Positions 17,758-26,066 of a DNA stretch of 64,000 bases are shown here, in pieces (position 1 is the stretch's first letter; each line of letters opens with the position of its first letter). The stretch comes from Pseudomonas sp. HS6. GTDB lineage: Bacteria > Pseudomonadota > Gammaproteobacteria > Pseudomonadales > Pseudomonadaceae. The notes under the pieces were generated by a model, which did no database searches, was not told the DNA's origin, and saw only the letters and a list, made by a program, of their open reading frames with translations. Position numbers and translations under genes: made by a program. Location of the stretch: the NCBI RefSeq assembly GCF_023375815.1, contig NZ_CP067412.1, forward strand, positions 1,674,001 to 1,738,000. The letters run 5' to 3'.

Positions 17758-17849
17758 TGTGGGAGCGAGCTTGCTCGCGAAGCGGAGTGTCAGTTAACAG
17801 AAATATCAACTGACCCAACGCCATCGCGAGCAAGCTCGCTCCCACAGGG
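17758..17849. repeat. REPIN: inverted REP pair with nested stem
   Basis: Outer arms TGTGGGAGCGAGCTTGCTCG (from 17758) and CGAGCAAGCTCGCTCCCACA (to about 17846) are exact complements. Between them lies a second perfect 7-bp inverted repeat, GTCAGTT / AACTGAC. The whole unit separates the aldehyde dehydrogenase from the MFS gene and is a classic pseudomonad REPIN. Confidence 0.85.
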
Positions 17850-17860
17850 TTCGGGGAGGT

Positions 17861-19294
17861 CTAGAGACCGCCCATCAACAGGTATTTGATCTCCAGATAG
17901 TCATCCAGACCGTACTTCGAACCTTCACGCCCAAGGCCCGATTCCTTGATGCCACCGAACGGCGCCACCTCCGTGGAGATGATCCCTTCGTTGATGCCGA
18001 CCATCCCGGCTTCCAGCCCTTCGGCCATGCGCCAGACGCGGCCGATGTCGCGGCTGTAGAAGTACGCCGACAGACCGAACGGTGTGTCGTTGGCGCGCGC
18101 CAGCACTTCGGCTTCGTCCTTGAAGCGGAAGCACGCGGCCACCGGGCCGAAGGTTTCGTCCTGGGCAATCAGCATGTCGCCGTTGGCTTCGGTGAGGATG
18201 GTCGGCTCGTAGAACGTGCCGCCGAGGGCATGACGACGACCGCCGCACAACAGCGTGGCGCCCTTCTCCAGCGCATCGCTGACGTGGGCTTCGACCTTGG
18301 CCAGCGCGGCGGCGTTGATCAGCGGACCTTGCTCGGTGTCACCGTCCAGCGCACTGCCCACGCGCATCGCCGCCACGGCTTCGGCCAGCTTACCGGTGAA
18401 GGCTTCGTAGACGCCGTCCTGAATGAAAAAGCGGTTGACGCACACGCAGGTCTGCCCGGTGTTGCGGAATTTCGAGGCCATCGCGCCTTTGACGGCCGCA
18501 TCGATGTCGGCATCGTCGAAGACAATGAACGGCGCGTTGCCACCCAGTTCCAGCGAGACCTTTTTCAGGGTGTCGGCGGCCTGGCGCATCAGCAGTTTGC
18601 CGGTACGGGTCGAGCCGGTGAACGACAGCTTGCGCACCACGCTTGAAGCTTGCAGCGCACCGCCGATGGCCACCGCATCGCCGGAGACGATGTTGAACAC
18701 ACCGGCCGGAATCCCGGCCTGCTCGGCCAGTACCGCCAAAGCGAATGCCGACAGCGGGGTTTCTTCCGACGGCTTGAGAATCATCGTGCAACCCGCCGCC
18801 AGCGCCGGGCCGACCTTGCGGGTGACCATCGCCAGCGGGAAGTTCCACGGGGTAATCGCCGCGACCACGCCGATGGCTTCCTTGGTCACGATGATCCGCG
18901 CATCGGCCTTGTGGCTCGGGATCACATCGCCGTAGGCACGCTTGGCTTCTTCACCGAACCACTCGAGAAAACTGGCGGCGTAGACCACTTCGCCCTTCGC
19001 TTCGGCCAACGGTTTGCCTTGTTCGCGGCTGAGCAAGGTGGCCAGTTCCTGCTGGTGGGCGAGCATCAGATCGCTCCAGCGTTTCAGGCGCTGACTGCGC
19101 TCCTTGGCGGTGAGCTTGCGCCACGCCGGCAGGGCACGATTGGCGGCTTCGATGGCGAGGTTGGTTTCCTCGGCGCCGGCCTTTTGCACGTCGGTGATCA
19201 CCTCGCCATTGGCCGGGTTGCGCACCGGATAAGTGGCGCCGCCCGAACCCCATTGGCCGTCGATGAAGTTGCCGTGACGAATCAACCCGCTCAT
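17861..19294 (-). CDS. NAD(P)-dependent aldehyde dehydrogenase, succinate-semialdehyde dehydrogenase (GabD) type
   Basis: A 477-residue aldehyde dehydrogenase with catalytic Cys283 in NTGQTCVCVNRFF, Glu249 in SLELGG and the cofactor segment ITPWNFPLAMVTRKVGPALA. The TCVC pair and overall sequence match GabD-like succinate-semialdehyde dehydrogenases. Its ATG overlaps the TGA of the upstream aldo/keto reductase (ATGA at 19291-19294), so the two are translationally coupled. Together with the Fae homologue further upstream, this suggests an aldehyde-handling pathway rather than GABA catabolism; no gabT is adjacent. The true substrate is uncertain. Confidence 0.88.
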   Translation of the reverse strand: MSGLIRHGNFIDGQWGSGGATYPVRNPANGEVITDVQKAGAEETNLAIEAANRALPAWRKLTAKERSQRLKRWSDLMLAHQQELATLLSREQGKPLAEAKGEVVYAASFLEWFGEEAKRAYGDVIPSHKADARIIVTKEAIGVVAAITPWNFPLAMVTRKVGPALAAGCTMILKPSEETPLSAFALAVLAEQAGIPAGVFNIVSGDAVAIGGALQASSVVRKLSFTGSTRTGKLLMRQAADTLKKVSLELGGNAPFIVFDDADIDAAVKGAMASKFRNTGQTCVCVNRFFIQDGVYEAFTGKLAEAVAAMRVGSALDGDTEQGPLINAAALAKVEAHVSDALEKGATLLCGGRRHALGGTFYEPTILTEANGDMLIAQDETFGPVAACFRFKDEAEVLARANDTPFGLSAYFYSRDIGRVWRMAEGLEAGMVGINEGIISTEVAPFGGIKESGLGREGSKYGLDDYLEIKYLLMGGL

Positions 19295-20325
19295 GCCACC
19301 GCTCCCTGCAACATGAAGCGCTCCAGCCCCGGACGCGCCGTGCGCAGGATGCGTTTGCCGGCGGTGTAATCGTTGATCACGTCGCACGGGGTGTAGTTGC
19401 GTTCCAGCTCGTGCAGTTCTTCGGCATCCAGTTTGGTTTCCAATGCCGCCAGTGCGCTGTCGAACTGCGCGGTGGTGTCAGCGCCGACCAGCATGCAGTC
19501 CACGCCTGGATGATTGGCGACCCAGGCCTGGGCGATCTGCGCGTTCGACACGCTACGGGCACGGGCCACGCGCTGCACCGAATGAGCGATTTCGAACGAA
19601 GCTTCGTCGCTGTACATCTGTTGGGTGAAGAAGTCGGTCTGGTTGCGAGTCGACTGCACATCGCCAGTCAACAGGCCACGGGCCAGCGGACTGAACACCG
19701 ACACGCCAATGCCCTGATCGCGACAGAACGGAATCATCTCGCGCTCTTCTTCGCGGTAGGCGCAGTTCAACTGCAACTGCATGTTGATCGGCTTGACCCA
19801 ACCGTTGCGCTCGCAGGCCATGAGGATTTTCGCCAGTTGGCCGGTGAGCATGGTCGAGACGCCGATGTAACGCGCCTTCCCGGAACGCACGATGTCGTTC
19901 AGTGCGCCCATGGTTTCCTCGACCGGGGTGTTCACATCGAAGTAATGCAGCATGAACACGTCGACGTAATCCATGTCCAGACGCTTCAACGAGGCATCGA
20001 TGCTGTCCATGATGTGCTTGCGCGAATGGCCGCTGGCGTTGATGCCGTTGCGGGTGCCGTAGCCGACCTTGGTGGTGATCACCAGGTCTTCGCGACGGGC
20101 CAGACGCCTGACGATGCGCCCCACCACTTCTTCGCCGACACCGGCGGAATAGAAGTCCGCCAGGTCGATGAAATTCACACCGTTGTTCAGTGCGTGAGCG
20201 ACAATCGGCTCGCTTTGTTTTTCATTGAAGATCCACGGTTTCCAGTCCGGGGTGCCCATGTTCATGGTGCCCAGGCACAGGCGGGAAACTTGCAGGCCGG
20301 AGTTGCCCAAACGGATGTATTGCAT
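19291..20325 (-). CDS. Aldo/keto reductase
   Basis: A 344-residue (beta/alpha)8 aldo/keto reductase with a complete catalytic tetrad: Asp54 and Tyr59 (NFIDLADFYS), Lys86 (LVITTKVGYG) and His127 (VFMLHYFD). It resembles the YghZ/YajO-like NADPH-dependent branch. The start ATG 20325 follows the Fae homologue stop by ten bases, and its own stop overlaps the next dehydrogenase, giving a tight three-gene operon. It would interconvert a carbonyl and an alcohol in that pathway. The substrate is not deducible from sequence alone. Confidence 0.88.
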   Translation of the reverse strand: MQYIRLGNSGLQVSRLCLGTMNMGTPDWKPWIFNEKQSEPIVAHALNNGVNFIDLADFYSAGVGEEVVGRIVRRLARREDLVITTKVGYGTRNGINASGHSRKHIMDSIDASLKRLDMDYVDVFMLHYFDVNTPVEETMGALNDIVRSGKARYIGVSTMLTGQLAKILMACERNGWVKPINMQLQLNCAYREEEREMIPFCRDQGIGVSVFSPLARGLLTGDVQSTRNQTDFFTQQMYSDEASFEIAHSVQRVARARSVSNAQIAQAWVANHPGVDCMLVGADTTAQFDSALAALETKLDAEELHELERNYTPCDVINDYTAGKRILRTARPGLERFMLQGAVA

Positions 20326-20335
20326 GGCGCGGCCC

Positions 20336-20848
20336 TCAGGCTTTTGGCGTGTAGAAAGGGTTGCTGATGTGGTTGACCACATCTTTGAGCTGCGCGGTTT
20401 CCGGCTTGCCGGTCAGGGCGGCGCGGATCGCGGTGCGGCAGGCGTTGTAGTTGTTCAGGTAGACCGCATCGAGGTCATCGCAGGCCGGGTTGACCCAGTT
20501 GGCGGTGACGATGGCCCATTCGTCTTCGGCTTCCGGCGGCAGCGTGCCGTCAAGCAGCGCTTCGAGTACAGCCTTGGCAATACCGGCCTGGGAAGCGCCC
20601 CACGTCGCGTTGCCGTGCAGGTCGCTGCTGATGGCAGCCTTGTTGACGTACAAGGTCATCGGCTTGACCGGAATGTTCGGCTGGGCGATCACCATGAACG
20701 GGCAATGGCCCTGGCTCGGCGATGCCAGGCTATTGGCGAACGCCTGCCCCGCCGGGCCGTTGCGCGGGCCGATCAGGATATTGATGTGCGCGGCGTTCAC
20801 GCCCGGGCCTTCGAAACCTTCACCGATGTACAGGTCGAGTTCTTTCAT
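20336..20848 (-). CDS. fae: Formaldehyde-activating enzyme (Fae) homologue
   Basis: A 170-residue protein that aligns along its whole length with the formaldehyde-activating enzyme of methylotrophs: AAHINILIGPRNGPAGQAFA matches the Fae VAHIDLIIGPRGSP-type motif, and a VIAQPNIPVKPMTLYVNKAA strand also corresponds. The Fae active-site histidine is conserved as His21. Fae condenses formaldehyde with tetrahydromethanopterin. No tetrahydromethanopterin or methanofuran genes are in the window, and pseudomonads are not known to make that cofactor, so the reaction here is open. It heads an operon with an aldo/keto reductase and an aldehyde dehydrogenase. Start ATG 20848 has AAGAG ten bases upstream. 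Confidence 0.82.
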   Translation of the reverse strand: MKELDLYIGEGFEGPGVNAAHINILIGPRNGPAGQAFANSLASPSQGHCPFMVIAQPNIPVKPMTLYVNKAAISSDLHGNATWGASQAGIAKAVLEALLDGTLPPEAEDEWAIVTANWVNPACDDLDAVYLNNYNACRTAIRAALTGKPETAQLKDVVNHISNPFYTPKA

Positions 20849-20923
20849 CAGTCATTACTCTTTGCGATGCAGAGGGATTTTTTGGGGTGATCAACAGCTC
20901 ACGTGGGCCGAATGGCCAACGAG

Positions 20924-20997
20924 ATCAATAACGGACGGGGGGAGACGCGAAGGGAGAATCGGGACATGGCTGCAAACGCTCTCTGGTTGTTATTGAT
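20924..20997. promoter_or_regulatory. Paired inverted 9-mers upstream of the Fae operon
   Basis: ATCAATAAC (20924-20932) and its exact complement GTTATTGAT (20989-20997) lie 56 bases apart in the 291-base gap upstream of the Fae homologue. They could be two operator half-sites bridging a promoter or the arms of a large stem. No promoter can be assigned with confidence. Confidence 0.35.
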
Positions 20998-21095
20998 GAG
21001 CTGTGTTTGCGATTTTTTAACACCGGGTATCGAGGCACCCGTAACCATTAAAAATCATGGGGCAATGACTTTTAGTCATAGCCTTTTGTGGCGGC

Positions 21096-21126
21096 AAAAA
21101 AAATCCCGCTCGGGAGCGGGATTTTT
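21096..21126. terminator. Bidirectional rho-independent terminator
   Basis: AAAAAAAATCCCGCTcgggAGCGGGATTTTT: an 8-bp GC-rich stem with A- and T-tracts on both sides. It lies 14 bases after the NADH dehydrogenase stop on the minus strand and ends that transcript. Confidence 0.85.
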
Positions 21127-21139
21127 CAGACTGCGATGA

Positions 21140-22345
21140 TTACGCGACGACGGGGATCATCGGATCCGCAGCCGCCAGCGCGATGGCGCGGTCAGCGACC
21201 GGCGGGTAGATCCATTGGGTGTTGATCTGGGTCTTGAGCGACTTGCCCTCCTCCTTCACCAGTTTCACCTGACGATCCCAACCCTCGGTGTACACCGCGC
21301 CCCAGGCGCCGAGATCAAGGCAGGTCACGTATTTCGGCTGGCTGTAAGGCGTCGGCTCGACACCGAGAATCTGCGCCGCGACATTGTTGCCGGCATGCCG
21401 ACCGAGGGAAATCGCATGCTGGCAGGTCATCAAGGCGAAGTTACCGATATCGTCGGTGGCCGCATAAGCCACGTCACCGGTGGCGAATATATCGTCCTGA
21501 CCGATGACTTTCAGGTGTGCATCGACATGTAGGCGCCCCTGACGATCACGCTCGGCAGGAATCTGCTCAGTCAGGGAGCTGGCACGCACGCCAGTGGTCC
21601 AGACCACGGTTTTTGCCGCGATGCGCTGGCCGTCCGACAGGGTCACGCCGTTTTCATCGACCGACAGCACCGACACACCCAGTCGCCATTCGACACCCAA
21701 CGCTGTGCTCGCTTCGGCAATCGACACGCTGATGGCTTCGCCCATGGCCGCGCCGACTTTCTGTCCACGGTCGACGATGATCACTTGAACGCCAGCCTGC
21801 TCGCCCAGCACTTCCCGCAGACGTGCCGGCATTTCCGTTGCGGTTTCGATGCCGGTGAAGCCGCCGCCAGCCACCACTACGGTATTGCGCGCCGGGCTGG
21901 CAGGCTGATCGGCCAGGGATTTCAGGTGGTTTTCCAGGCGAATCGCGGCTTCGATCTGGTCAACGTCAAAGGCGTGTTCTGCTACGCCGGGGGTGTCCGG
22001 CAGAGCCAGGCCGCTGCCGGAAGCCAGTACCAGTTTGTCGTAGTGGAACACCTGAGCGGTGCCATTGGCATCGGTGTAGCCCACAGTTTTAGCGCTCACG
22101 TCGATGGTGTTCGCAGCGCCCTTGATGAAGTTGACACCCACCGCGTCGAACAGATCGCCCAGCGGCGCAGCCAGCGTGTGGGCATTCGGCTCGTAGAAAC
22201 GCGGACGTACGCGCAACTCTGCTTGCGGCGCCAGCACGGTCACATCGATGTTGTCCCGGTTGTGAATGTCCACCAGACGCGTGGCGCTCAGTGCCGTCCA
22301 CATGCCACCGAAACCTGCGCCGATGACCAGAATGTGCTGTTTCAT
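21140..22345 (-). CDS. NAD(P)/FAD-dependent oxidoreductase, type II NADH dehydrogenase-like
   Basis: A 401-residue flavoprotein with two dinucleotide-binding motifs: GAGFGGMWTAL (residues 8-18) for FAD and VVAGGGFTGIETATEM (about 161-176) for NAD(P)H. ATGDVAYA near residue 290 is the third conserved FAD segment. This is the architecture of Ndh-type dehydrogenases that pass electrons to quinone without pumping protons. It lacks an obvious C-terminal amphipathic membrane anchor. It is divergent from an Rrf2 regulator with three clustered cysteines, which is the likely regulator. Other pyridine nucleotide-disulfide oxidoreductases of similar fold cannot be excluded. Confidence 0.85.
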   Translation of the reverse strand: MKQHILVIGAGFGGMWTALSATRLVDIHNRDNIDVTVLAPQAELRVRPRFYEPNAHTLAAPLGDLFDAVGVNFIKGAANTIDVSAKTVGYTDANGTAQVFHYDKLVLASGSGLALPDTPGVAEHAFDVDQIEAAIRLENHLKSLADQPASPARNTVVVAGGGFTGIETATEMPARLREVLGEQAGVQVIIVDRGQKVGAAMGEAISVSIAEASTALGVEWRLGVSVLSVDENGVTLSDGQRIAAKTVVWTTGVRASSLTEQIPAERDRQGRLHVDAHLKVIGQDDIFATGDVAYAATDDIGNFALMTCQHAISLGRHAGNNVAAQILGVEPTPYSQPKYVTCLDLGAWGAVYTEGWDRQVKLVKEEGKSLKTQINTQWIYPPVADRAIALAAADPMIPVVA

Positions 22346-22682
22346 TGTTGTCTCCAGGCCCGAAGCCGAGTCGTAGAAAGAGGTTCAAGAATTCATGCTT
22401 ATCGGGAGTCGGCACGCTTGTAGCTTATGAAAGCGCTGAACGCTGCTCACCGGATAACGGCGACTCTATTGGTCGCCGTTATATCCAACAAGTCAGATTA
22501 TACGATCATTCAAATCGAAATTTTCGATAGCTAACACGGCCTCTCCGGACGACAGACAATCCTTACAAATCGCTACACATCGAGAATAAAAGGGCTTTAA
22601 GGCGAAGACTCAGGGGCTCCTCAGATTTGTCCGTCACGAATTACCCTGCTAACATCTACGACAATTACAGTCGGAGATAGCT
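22346..22682. promoter_or_regulatory. Divergent promoter region between NADH dehydrogenase and Rrf2 regulator
   Basis: A 337-base gap without a credible gene. It holds a strong stem, ATAACGGCGAC-tctattg-GTCGCCGTTAT (22454-22482), and a perfect odd-centred palindrome ATCGAAA-t-TTTCGAT (22514-22528). The palindrome is a good candidate operator for the Rrf2 protein; the stem could be a leader structure of the dehydrogenase mRNA. Confidence 0.55.
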
Positions 22683-23231
22683 ATGTCGCTTTACAGTGCG
22701 GGCGTCGAGTACGGCATTCATTGCCTGGCGTTTCTGGTGGGCAGCGGCGGTGACAGTCGCGAAGCGAGCGTGCGCGACCTGGCAGACTTGCAAGGGGTGC
22801 CGCTGGATTACCTGGCGAAGATCTTCACCAAACTGGCCAAGGGCAAACTGGTGGTGGCCACCGGCGGCGTACGCGGCGGCTTTACGCTGGCGCGCCCGGC
22901 GGATGAGATCACCCTGCTCGACATCGTCAACGCCATCGATGGCCCGAAGAACATTTTCGAATGCCGCGACATCCGTGGGCGCTGCGCGCTGTTCGACGGC
23001 ACACCCCCGGAGTGGGCCGTCGACGGGACGTGCTCGATCCACGGGGCGATGATGGTTGCGCAAAAGCGCATGGAAGAAGCCCTCGCCCAGCAGACCATTC
23101 TCGACATCGCCAGAAAAGTCGGCCGCAAGGCGCCGGCAGAGTTCAGCAGTCAGGTGGAAAACTGGATTCAGGATCGTCGTGAAAAGAAGACCGGCGGTTC
23201 GGGCATCCCGCTCACCGACATCACCGACTGA
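22683..23231 (+). CDS. Rrf2-family transcriptional regulator
   Basis: A 182-residue Rrf2 protein with a winged HTH in the first 85 residues (VRDLADLQGVPLDYLAKIFT, then GGVRGGFTLARP). It has cysteines Cys94, Cys101 and Cys117 in the region where IscR and NsrR hold a [Fe-S] cluster, so it may sense redox, NO or iron-sulfur status. The spacing (C-x6-C-x15-C) differs from the tight IscR/NsrR spacing. It is divergent from a type II NADH dehydrogenase gene, its probable target. A terminator follows directly. Confidence 0.88.
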   Translation: MSLYSAGVEYGIHCLAFLVGSGGDSREASVRDLADLQGVPLDYLAKIFTKLAKGKLVVATGGVRGGFTLARPADEITLLDIVNAIDGPKNIFECRDIRGRCALFDGTPPEWAVDGTCSIHGAMMVAQKRMEEALAQQTILDIARKVGRKAPAEFSSQVENWIQDRREKKTGGSGIPLTDITD

Positions 23232-23250
23232 GCAATCGCGGCCGACAGGC

Positions 23251-23289
23251 AAAAAAAAGCAGAAACCGATCACCCGGTTTCTGCTTTTT
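23251..23289. terminator. Rho-independent terminator after the Rrf2 gene
   Basis: AAAAAGCAGAAACCG and CGGTTTCTGCTTTTT form an 11-bp-plus stem with T- and A-tracts, twenty bases after the Rrf2 stop and before the convergent lipoprotein gene. It can serve both. Confidence 0.88.
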
Positions 23290-23310
23290 GTCATTTCAAT
23301 CACACAGCCT

Positions 23311-23646
23311 TTAAAGGCAATCGCGTACCGACTTGCGCAACGAGCCGGACTTGGCCCATGGCGGCCCCTGATACAGAGACACGCGGCTGCCATCCTTGTA
23401 TTTCACGACATCGAGAATCTCATCGGCAGTGACGATGCTCGGCGCCTTGATCCTGTAACCGTTGGAAATCGCGACCTGCGAGGTCTTGGGAATGTCCTGC
23501 TGCCACAGCGGCAATACACATGCGGCGTAGTCCTTGGGAGCCTTGCCACTGATCTTGCTGAAGTTCGGTTCGCCCGGCACCAGAGACGCCGGCAGTGAAC
23601 AACCGGCCAACGCTGCCATCAACAGGCCCCCGATCAACATCCGCAT
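23311..23646 (-). CDS. Small lipoprotein of unknown function
   Basis: A 111-residue protein with a type II signal peptide: MRMLIGGLLMAALAGC puts the lipobox cysteine at residue 16. The mature part is soluble with two further cysteines (AACVLPLWQ and VRDCL at the C-terminus). AAGGA stands seven bases upstream of ATG 23646, which decides the start over upstream alternatives. I recognise no named family, though similar short lipoproteins are common in Pseudomonas. It converges on the Rrf2 gene across a shared terminator. Confidence 0.75.
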   Translation of the reverse strand: MRMLIGGLLMAALAGCSLPASLVPGEPNFSKISGKAPKDYAACVLPLWQQDIPKTSQVAISNGYRIKAPSIVTADEILDVVKYKDGSRVSLYQGPPWAKSGSLRKSVRDCL

Positions 23647-23876
23647 AATGAATCCTTCGTCTGAAAAAAACGCGAATTTACCCTGTAACTGTTCGAACAT
23701 CCATCATGGCGCATTGCTTGGTTCCCCGAAAACCGGCGTTGTCAGCTCCGCAGCAGACAATTGCTCCGACCAACGGCAGCTGATTCGCACCCGTTCAGCT
23801 CAATGACCCGAACCGCTTGCCCTGCTCCCGGAAAATGCGACTACTATTTTTTACCGAGAATGTTCCGGAGGTGATC

Positions 23877-24116
23877 ATGCGGCTCAATGAATACGAACAC
23901 GAACTTCAACGTGACCTGCAAAGCGTTGCATCGGATCTGCGATGGTCGGCTGTCGACCTCAAGCGCATTGCCGAGCAGTTGCGCAAATCCGGTAACGAAG
24001 CGGATGCGCAAACGGTGCTCAGATCCTGCGAGGTGCTGCAAAGCGATGAAGAACGTCTGCAACTCTATGCCAGGGAAGTAAAGGCCCGCGCCATCAGCCG
24101 AACGAAAGTCCACTGA
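23877..24116 (+). CDS. Small hydrophilic helical protein, unknown function
   Basis: A 79-residue soluble protein, charged and predicted all-helical (heptad-like RDLQSVASDLRWSAVDLKRI). ATG 23877 is preceded by an excellent GGAGGTGATC ribosome binding site, which fixes the start, and a clear terminator follows 12 bases after the stop, so it is a free-standing gene. It contains no known domain that I recognise. Confidence 0.75.
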   Translation: MRLNEYEHELQRDLQSVASDLRWSAVDLKRIAEQLRKSGNEADAQTVLRSCEVLQSDEERLQLYAREVKARAISRTKVH

Positions 24117-24128
24117 AACCCCACAACA

Positions 24129-24155
24129 AAAAGCCCCGGACAATCCGGGGCTTTT
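24129..24155. terminator. Rho-independent terminator
   Basis: AAAAGCCCCGGA-caa-TCCGGGGCTTTT, a 12-bp stem with a T-tract, immediately after the small helical protein gene. Confidence 0.92.
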
Positions 24156-24302
24156 CATTTGGGATGATGACCGCGGGCGTCAAGTGTCTGGCACTTTTGC
24201 ACCTGGCGACCACTCAGACATCACAAGCGCGTCTAAATCAAGGCATGGTTTGAATATTGCATTTTCATGACCGATTTATGACAAACGGCAATCGGGTAAC
24301 AA

Positions 24303-24665
24303 ATGAAAGTACGTGCAACCATCATCTGCGAGCAGGATCGACACATTCTCCTGGTGCGCAAACCCCGATGCCGCTGGAACTTGCCAGGGGGTAAAGTCGA
24401 ACCCGGGGAAACCGGGGCCGAAGCCGCGAGCCGTGAACTTCAGGAAGAAACCGGTCTGCTCACCGATGGCATGTTGTATCTGATGGATCTGGAGGCTGGC
24501 AGCACGCGCCACCACGTCTACGAGGCGTCGGTGCTGAATATTGATGAAGTACGGCCACAGAACGAAATCATCGATTGCATCTGGCATCCGCTGGATACGG
24601 TGCAGAATCTGAGCATCAGTGACGCGACCCTGAAAATCGTCCGCGCCTTTCAGCGCCGCCTCTGA
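24303..24665 (+). CDS. Nudix hydrolase
   Basis: A 120-residue Nudix protein. The Nudix box [20 protein letters not shown] followed by ETGL (about residues 30-52) fits G-x5-E-x7-R-E-U-x-E-E-x-G-U completely, so catalytic metal ligands are intact. The family hydrolyses nucleoside diphosphates linked to another moiety; the specific substrate (oxidised nucleotides, sugar nucleotides or others) cannot be told. It converges with a DUF1652 gene, with only one base between the stop codons. Confidence 0.9.
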   Translation: MKVRATIICEQDRHILLVRKPRCRWNLPGGKVEPGETGAEAASRELQEETGLLTDGMLYLMDLEAGSTRHHVYEASVLNIDEVRPQNEIIDCIWHPLDTVQNLSISDATLKIVRAFQRRL

Positions 24666-24666
24666 G

Positions 24667-24909
24667 CTAACCGGCGAAAGCCCGGCGCCCGGCACTCATT
24701 TCCGTGCGCAACTCACCGATGAAGTTGGAGATGTCACGAATGGTGACCAGATGCTCCGGTGACACGCCGTTGAGCAACAGATCGACACGCCCGCTGCCCG
24801 GTTCGTAAACCTTGATCTGCAACAAGCCCTGCCCTGTTTCGGTGCAGTCACAGAACAGTGGCGAAAAGCCGGATTCGACGATGCGACAAATGTCGGCAAT
24901 GGCAAGCAT
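24667..24909 (-). CDS. DUF1652 domain protein
   Basis: An 80-residue protein matching the Pseudomonas DUF1652 family: an N-terminal helix (MLAIADICRIVESGFSPLFC), a central beta region (LQIKVYEPGSGRVDLLLNGV) and a C-terminal ISNFIGELRTEM helix. ATG 24909 gives the family N-terminus; an in-frame ATG at 24954 would add 15 arginine/proline-rich residues without a ribosome binding site. The function of this family is unknown. Stand-alone gene. Confidence 0.8.
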   Translation of the reverse strand: MLAIADICRIVESGFSPLFCDCTETGQGLLQIKVYEPGSGRVDLLLNGVSPEHLVTIRDISNFIGELRTEMSAGRRAFAG

Positions 24910-25032
24910 GGGCGGACGTCTCGCGGGCGATGGGTCGGTCGATCGATTGAGCATAGATGAGCTTTTTCGACCTTGCGCGAGTCCCTAATCGCAGAAAATG
25001 CCAACCGCTTCACATCTTTCACGCGACACCGA

Positions 25033-25932
25033 TCAGTTAGCGTCCCGGCCCCATATCCAGTTCCAGATCCCCGGCAGCTGCACCGGGTCGGAGCTCTTCT
25101 GTACCGTTCGCGCCAGTGCCGCTTTTTCCAGCATCGCGTGATCGTCGTAGAACGGTTTATCGGCCAGGCGCACCCCCGTGGTGGCAGCGCTGTCGAGCAG
25201 AATCTGCAGATACTCGCGGGCATGCCGCGCGGTGTAGCGGTTGAGGTCATGGAACGTCACCACCACCGGGATCACCCCATCCACCGTCGGCAGTTCGCCG
25301 AGAGCAATCCGCTCACGCACTTCCGACAACTGACGCAGCATGTTGGCGCGACGCCGGGGGCTGCCATTGAAGCCCCAGATCTTGCCGTCGTTGGCGCTCA
25401 GATCCGTAAGCAATACATGCAGGCCATGTTGCTGATAGGCGGCAAACGTACGCTTGTCGTAATTCCAGAATGGCGGGCGCAGCAGAATCGGTGGCGCACC
25501 GGTGATCGCGGCGATGTCCGCCGTGCCATTGGTCAGTGAAGTTTCGAGTTCCTGCGGATCGAGCGAGCGATGGTTGGTGTGCCAATGGGTGGCCGTATGA
25601 AAGCCCAGAATGTGCCCTTCATCGTGCTCGCGATGCATGATCCGCCGACCGACCTCGCTGTTGCCGGCCCTCGGCGCACGGGTCTGGACGAAAAATACCG
25701 CTTTGATATTCGGTTGCAGCGGGTTGTCTTTCAGGCTGTCGAGCACGGTTTCGGTGGGATTGTAGAAACTCGAAGCGCTGGGGCCGTCATCGAAGGTCAG
25801 CAGAAACCTGACCGGCGCCTGCGCATCGAGTCGGGATCGCGTTTGCGCCGTCATTTCAATGGGAGCAGCGATGCAACCGGCCAGCGCGAGGACGATGGCT
25901 GCTGCGCAGAAAAGTTTGAACCAGAGTTTCAT
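25033..25932 (-). CDS. Polysaccharide deacetylase (NodB-like) lipoprotein
   Basis: A 299-residue envelope protein. LALAGC sets the lipidation cysteine at Cys20. The NodB homology domain shows motif 1 TFDDGPS (46-52), a metal-binding motif 2 of the H-x3-H kind (GFHTATHWHTNH) and motif 3 RPPFWNYD, so the catalytic aspartate and metal histidines are present. It would remove acetyl groups from a polysaccharide or peptidoglycan at the periplasmic face. No exopolysaccharide genes adjoin it, so its glycan is unknown. Confidence 0.88.
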   Translation of the reverse strand: MKLWFKLFCAAAIVLALAGCIAAPIEMTAQTRSRLDAQAPVRFLLTFDDGPSASSFYNPTETVLDSLKDNPLQPNIKAVFFVQTRAPRAGNSEVGRRIMHREHDEGHILGFHTATHWHTNHRSLDPQELETSLTNGTADIAAITGAPPILLRPPFWNYDKRTFAAYQQHGLHVLLTDLSANDGKIWGFNGSPRRRANMLRQLSEVRERIALGELPTVDGVIPVVVTFHDLNRYTARHAREYLQILLDSAATTGVRLADKPFYDDHAMLEKAALARTVQKSSDPVQLPGIWNWIWGRDAN

Positions 25933-26066
25933 GTTTTGCCTTGAGCCCGACCACTGCGGTCACGTTGTCGATTGGCAAAACTCCCTCGCCGCTGCTGCCT
26001 CCCTGCGACCCACCGAAATGGGCCGAGGTTGGATAAAGATACATGGGGTTTGGTTCCGGCGCTCGC

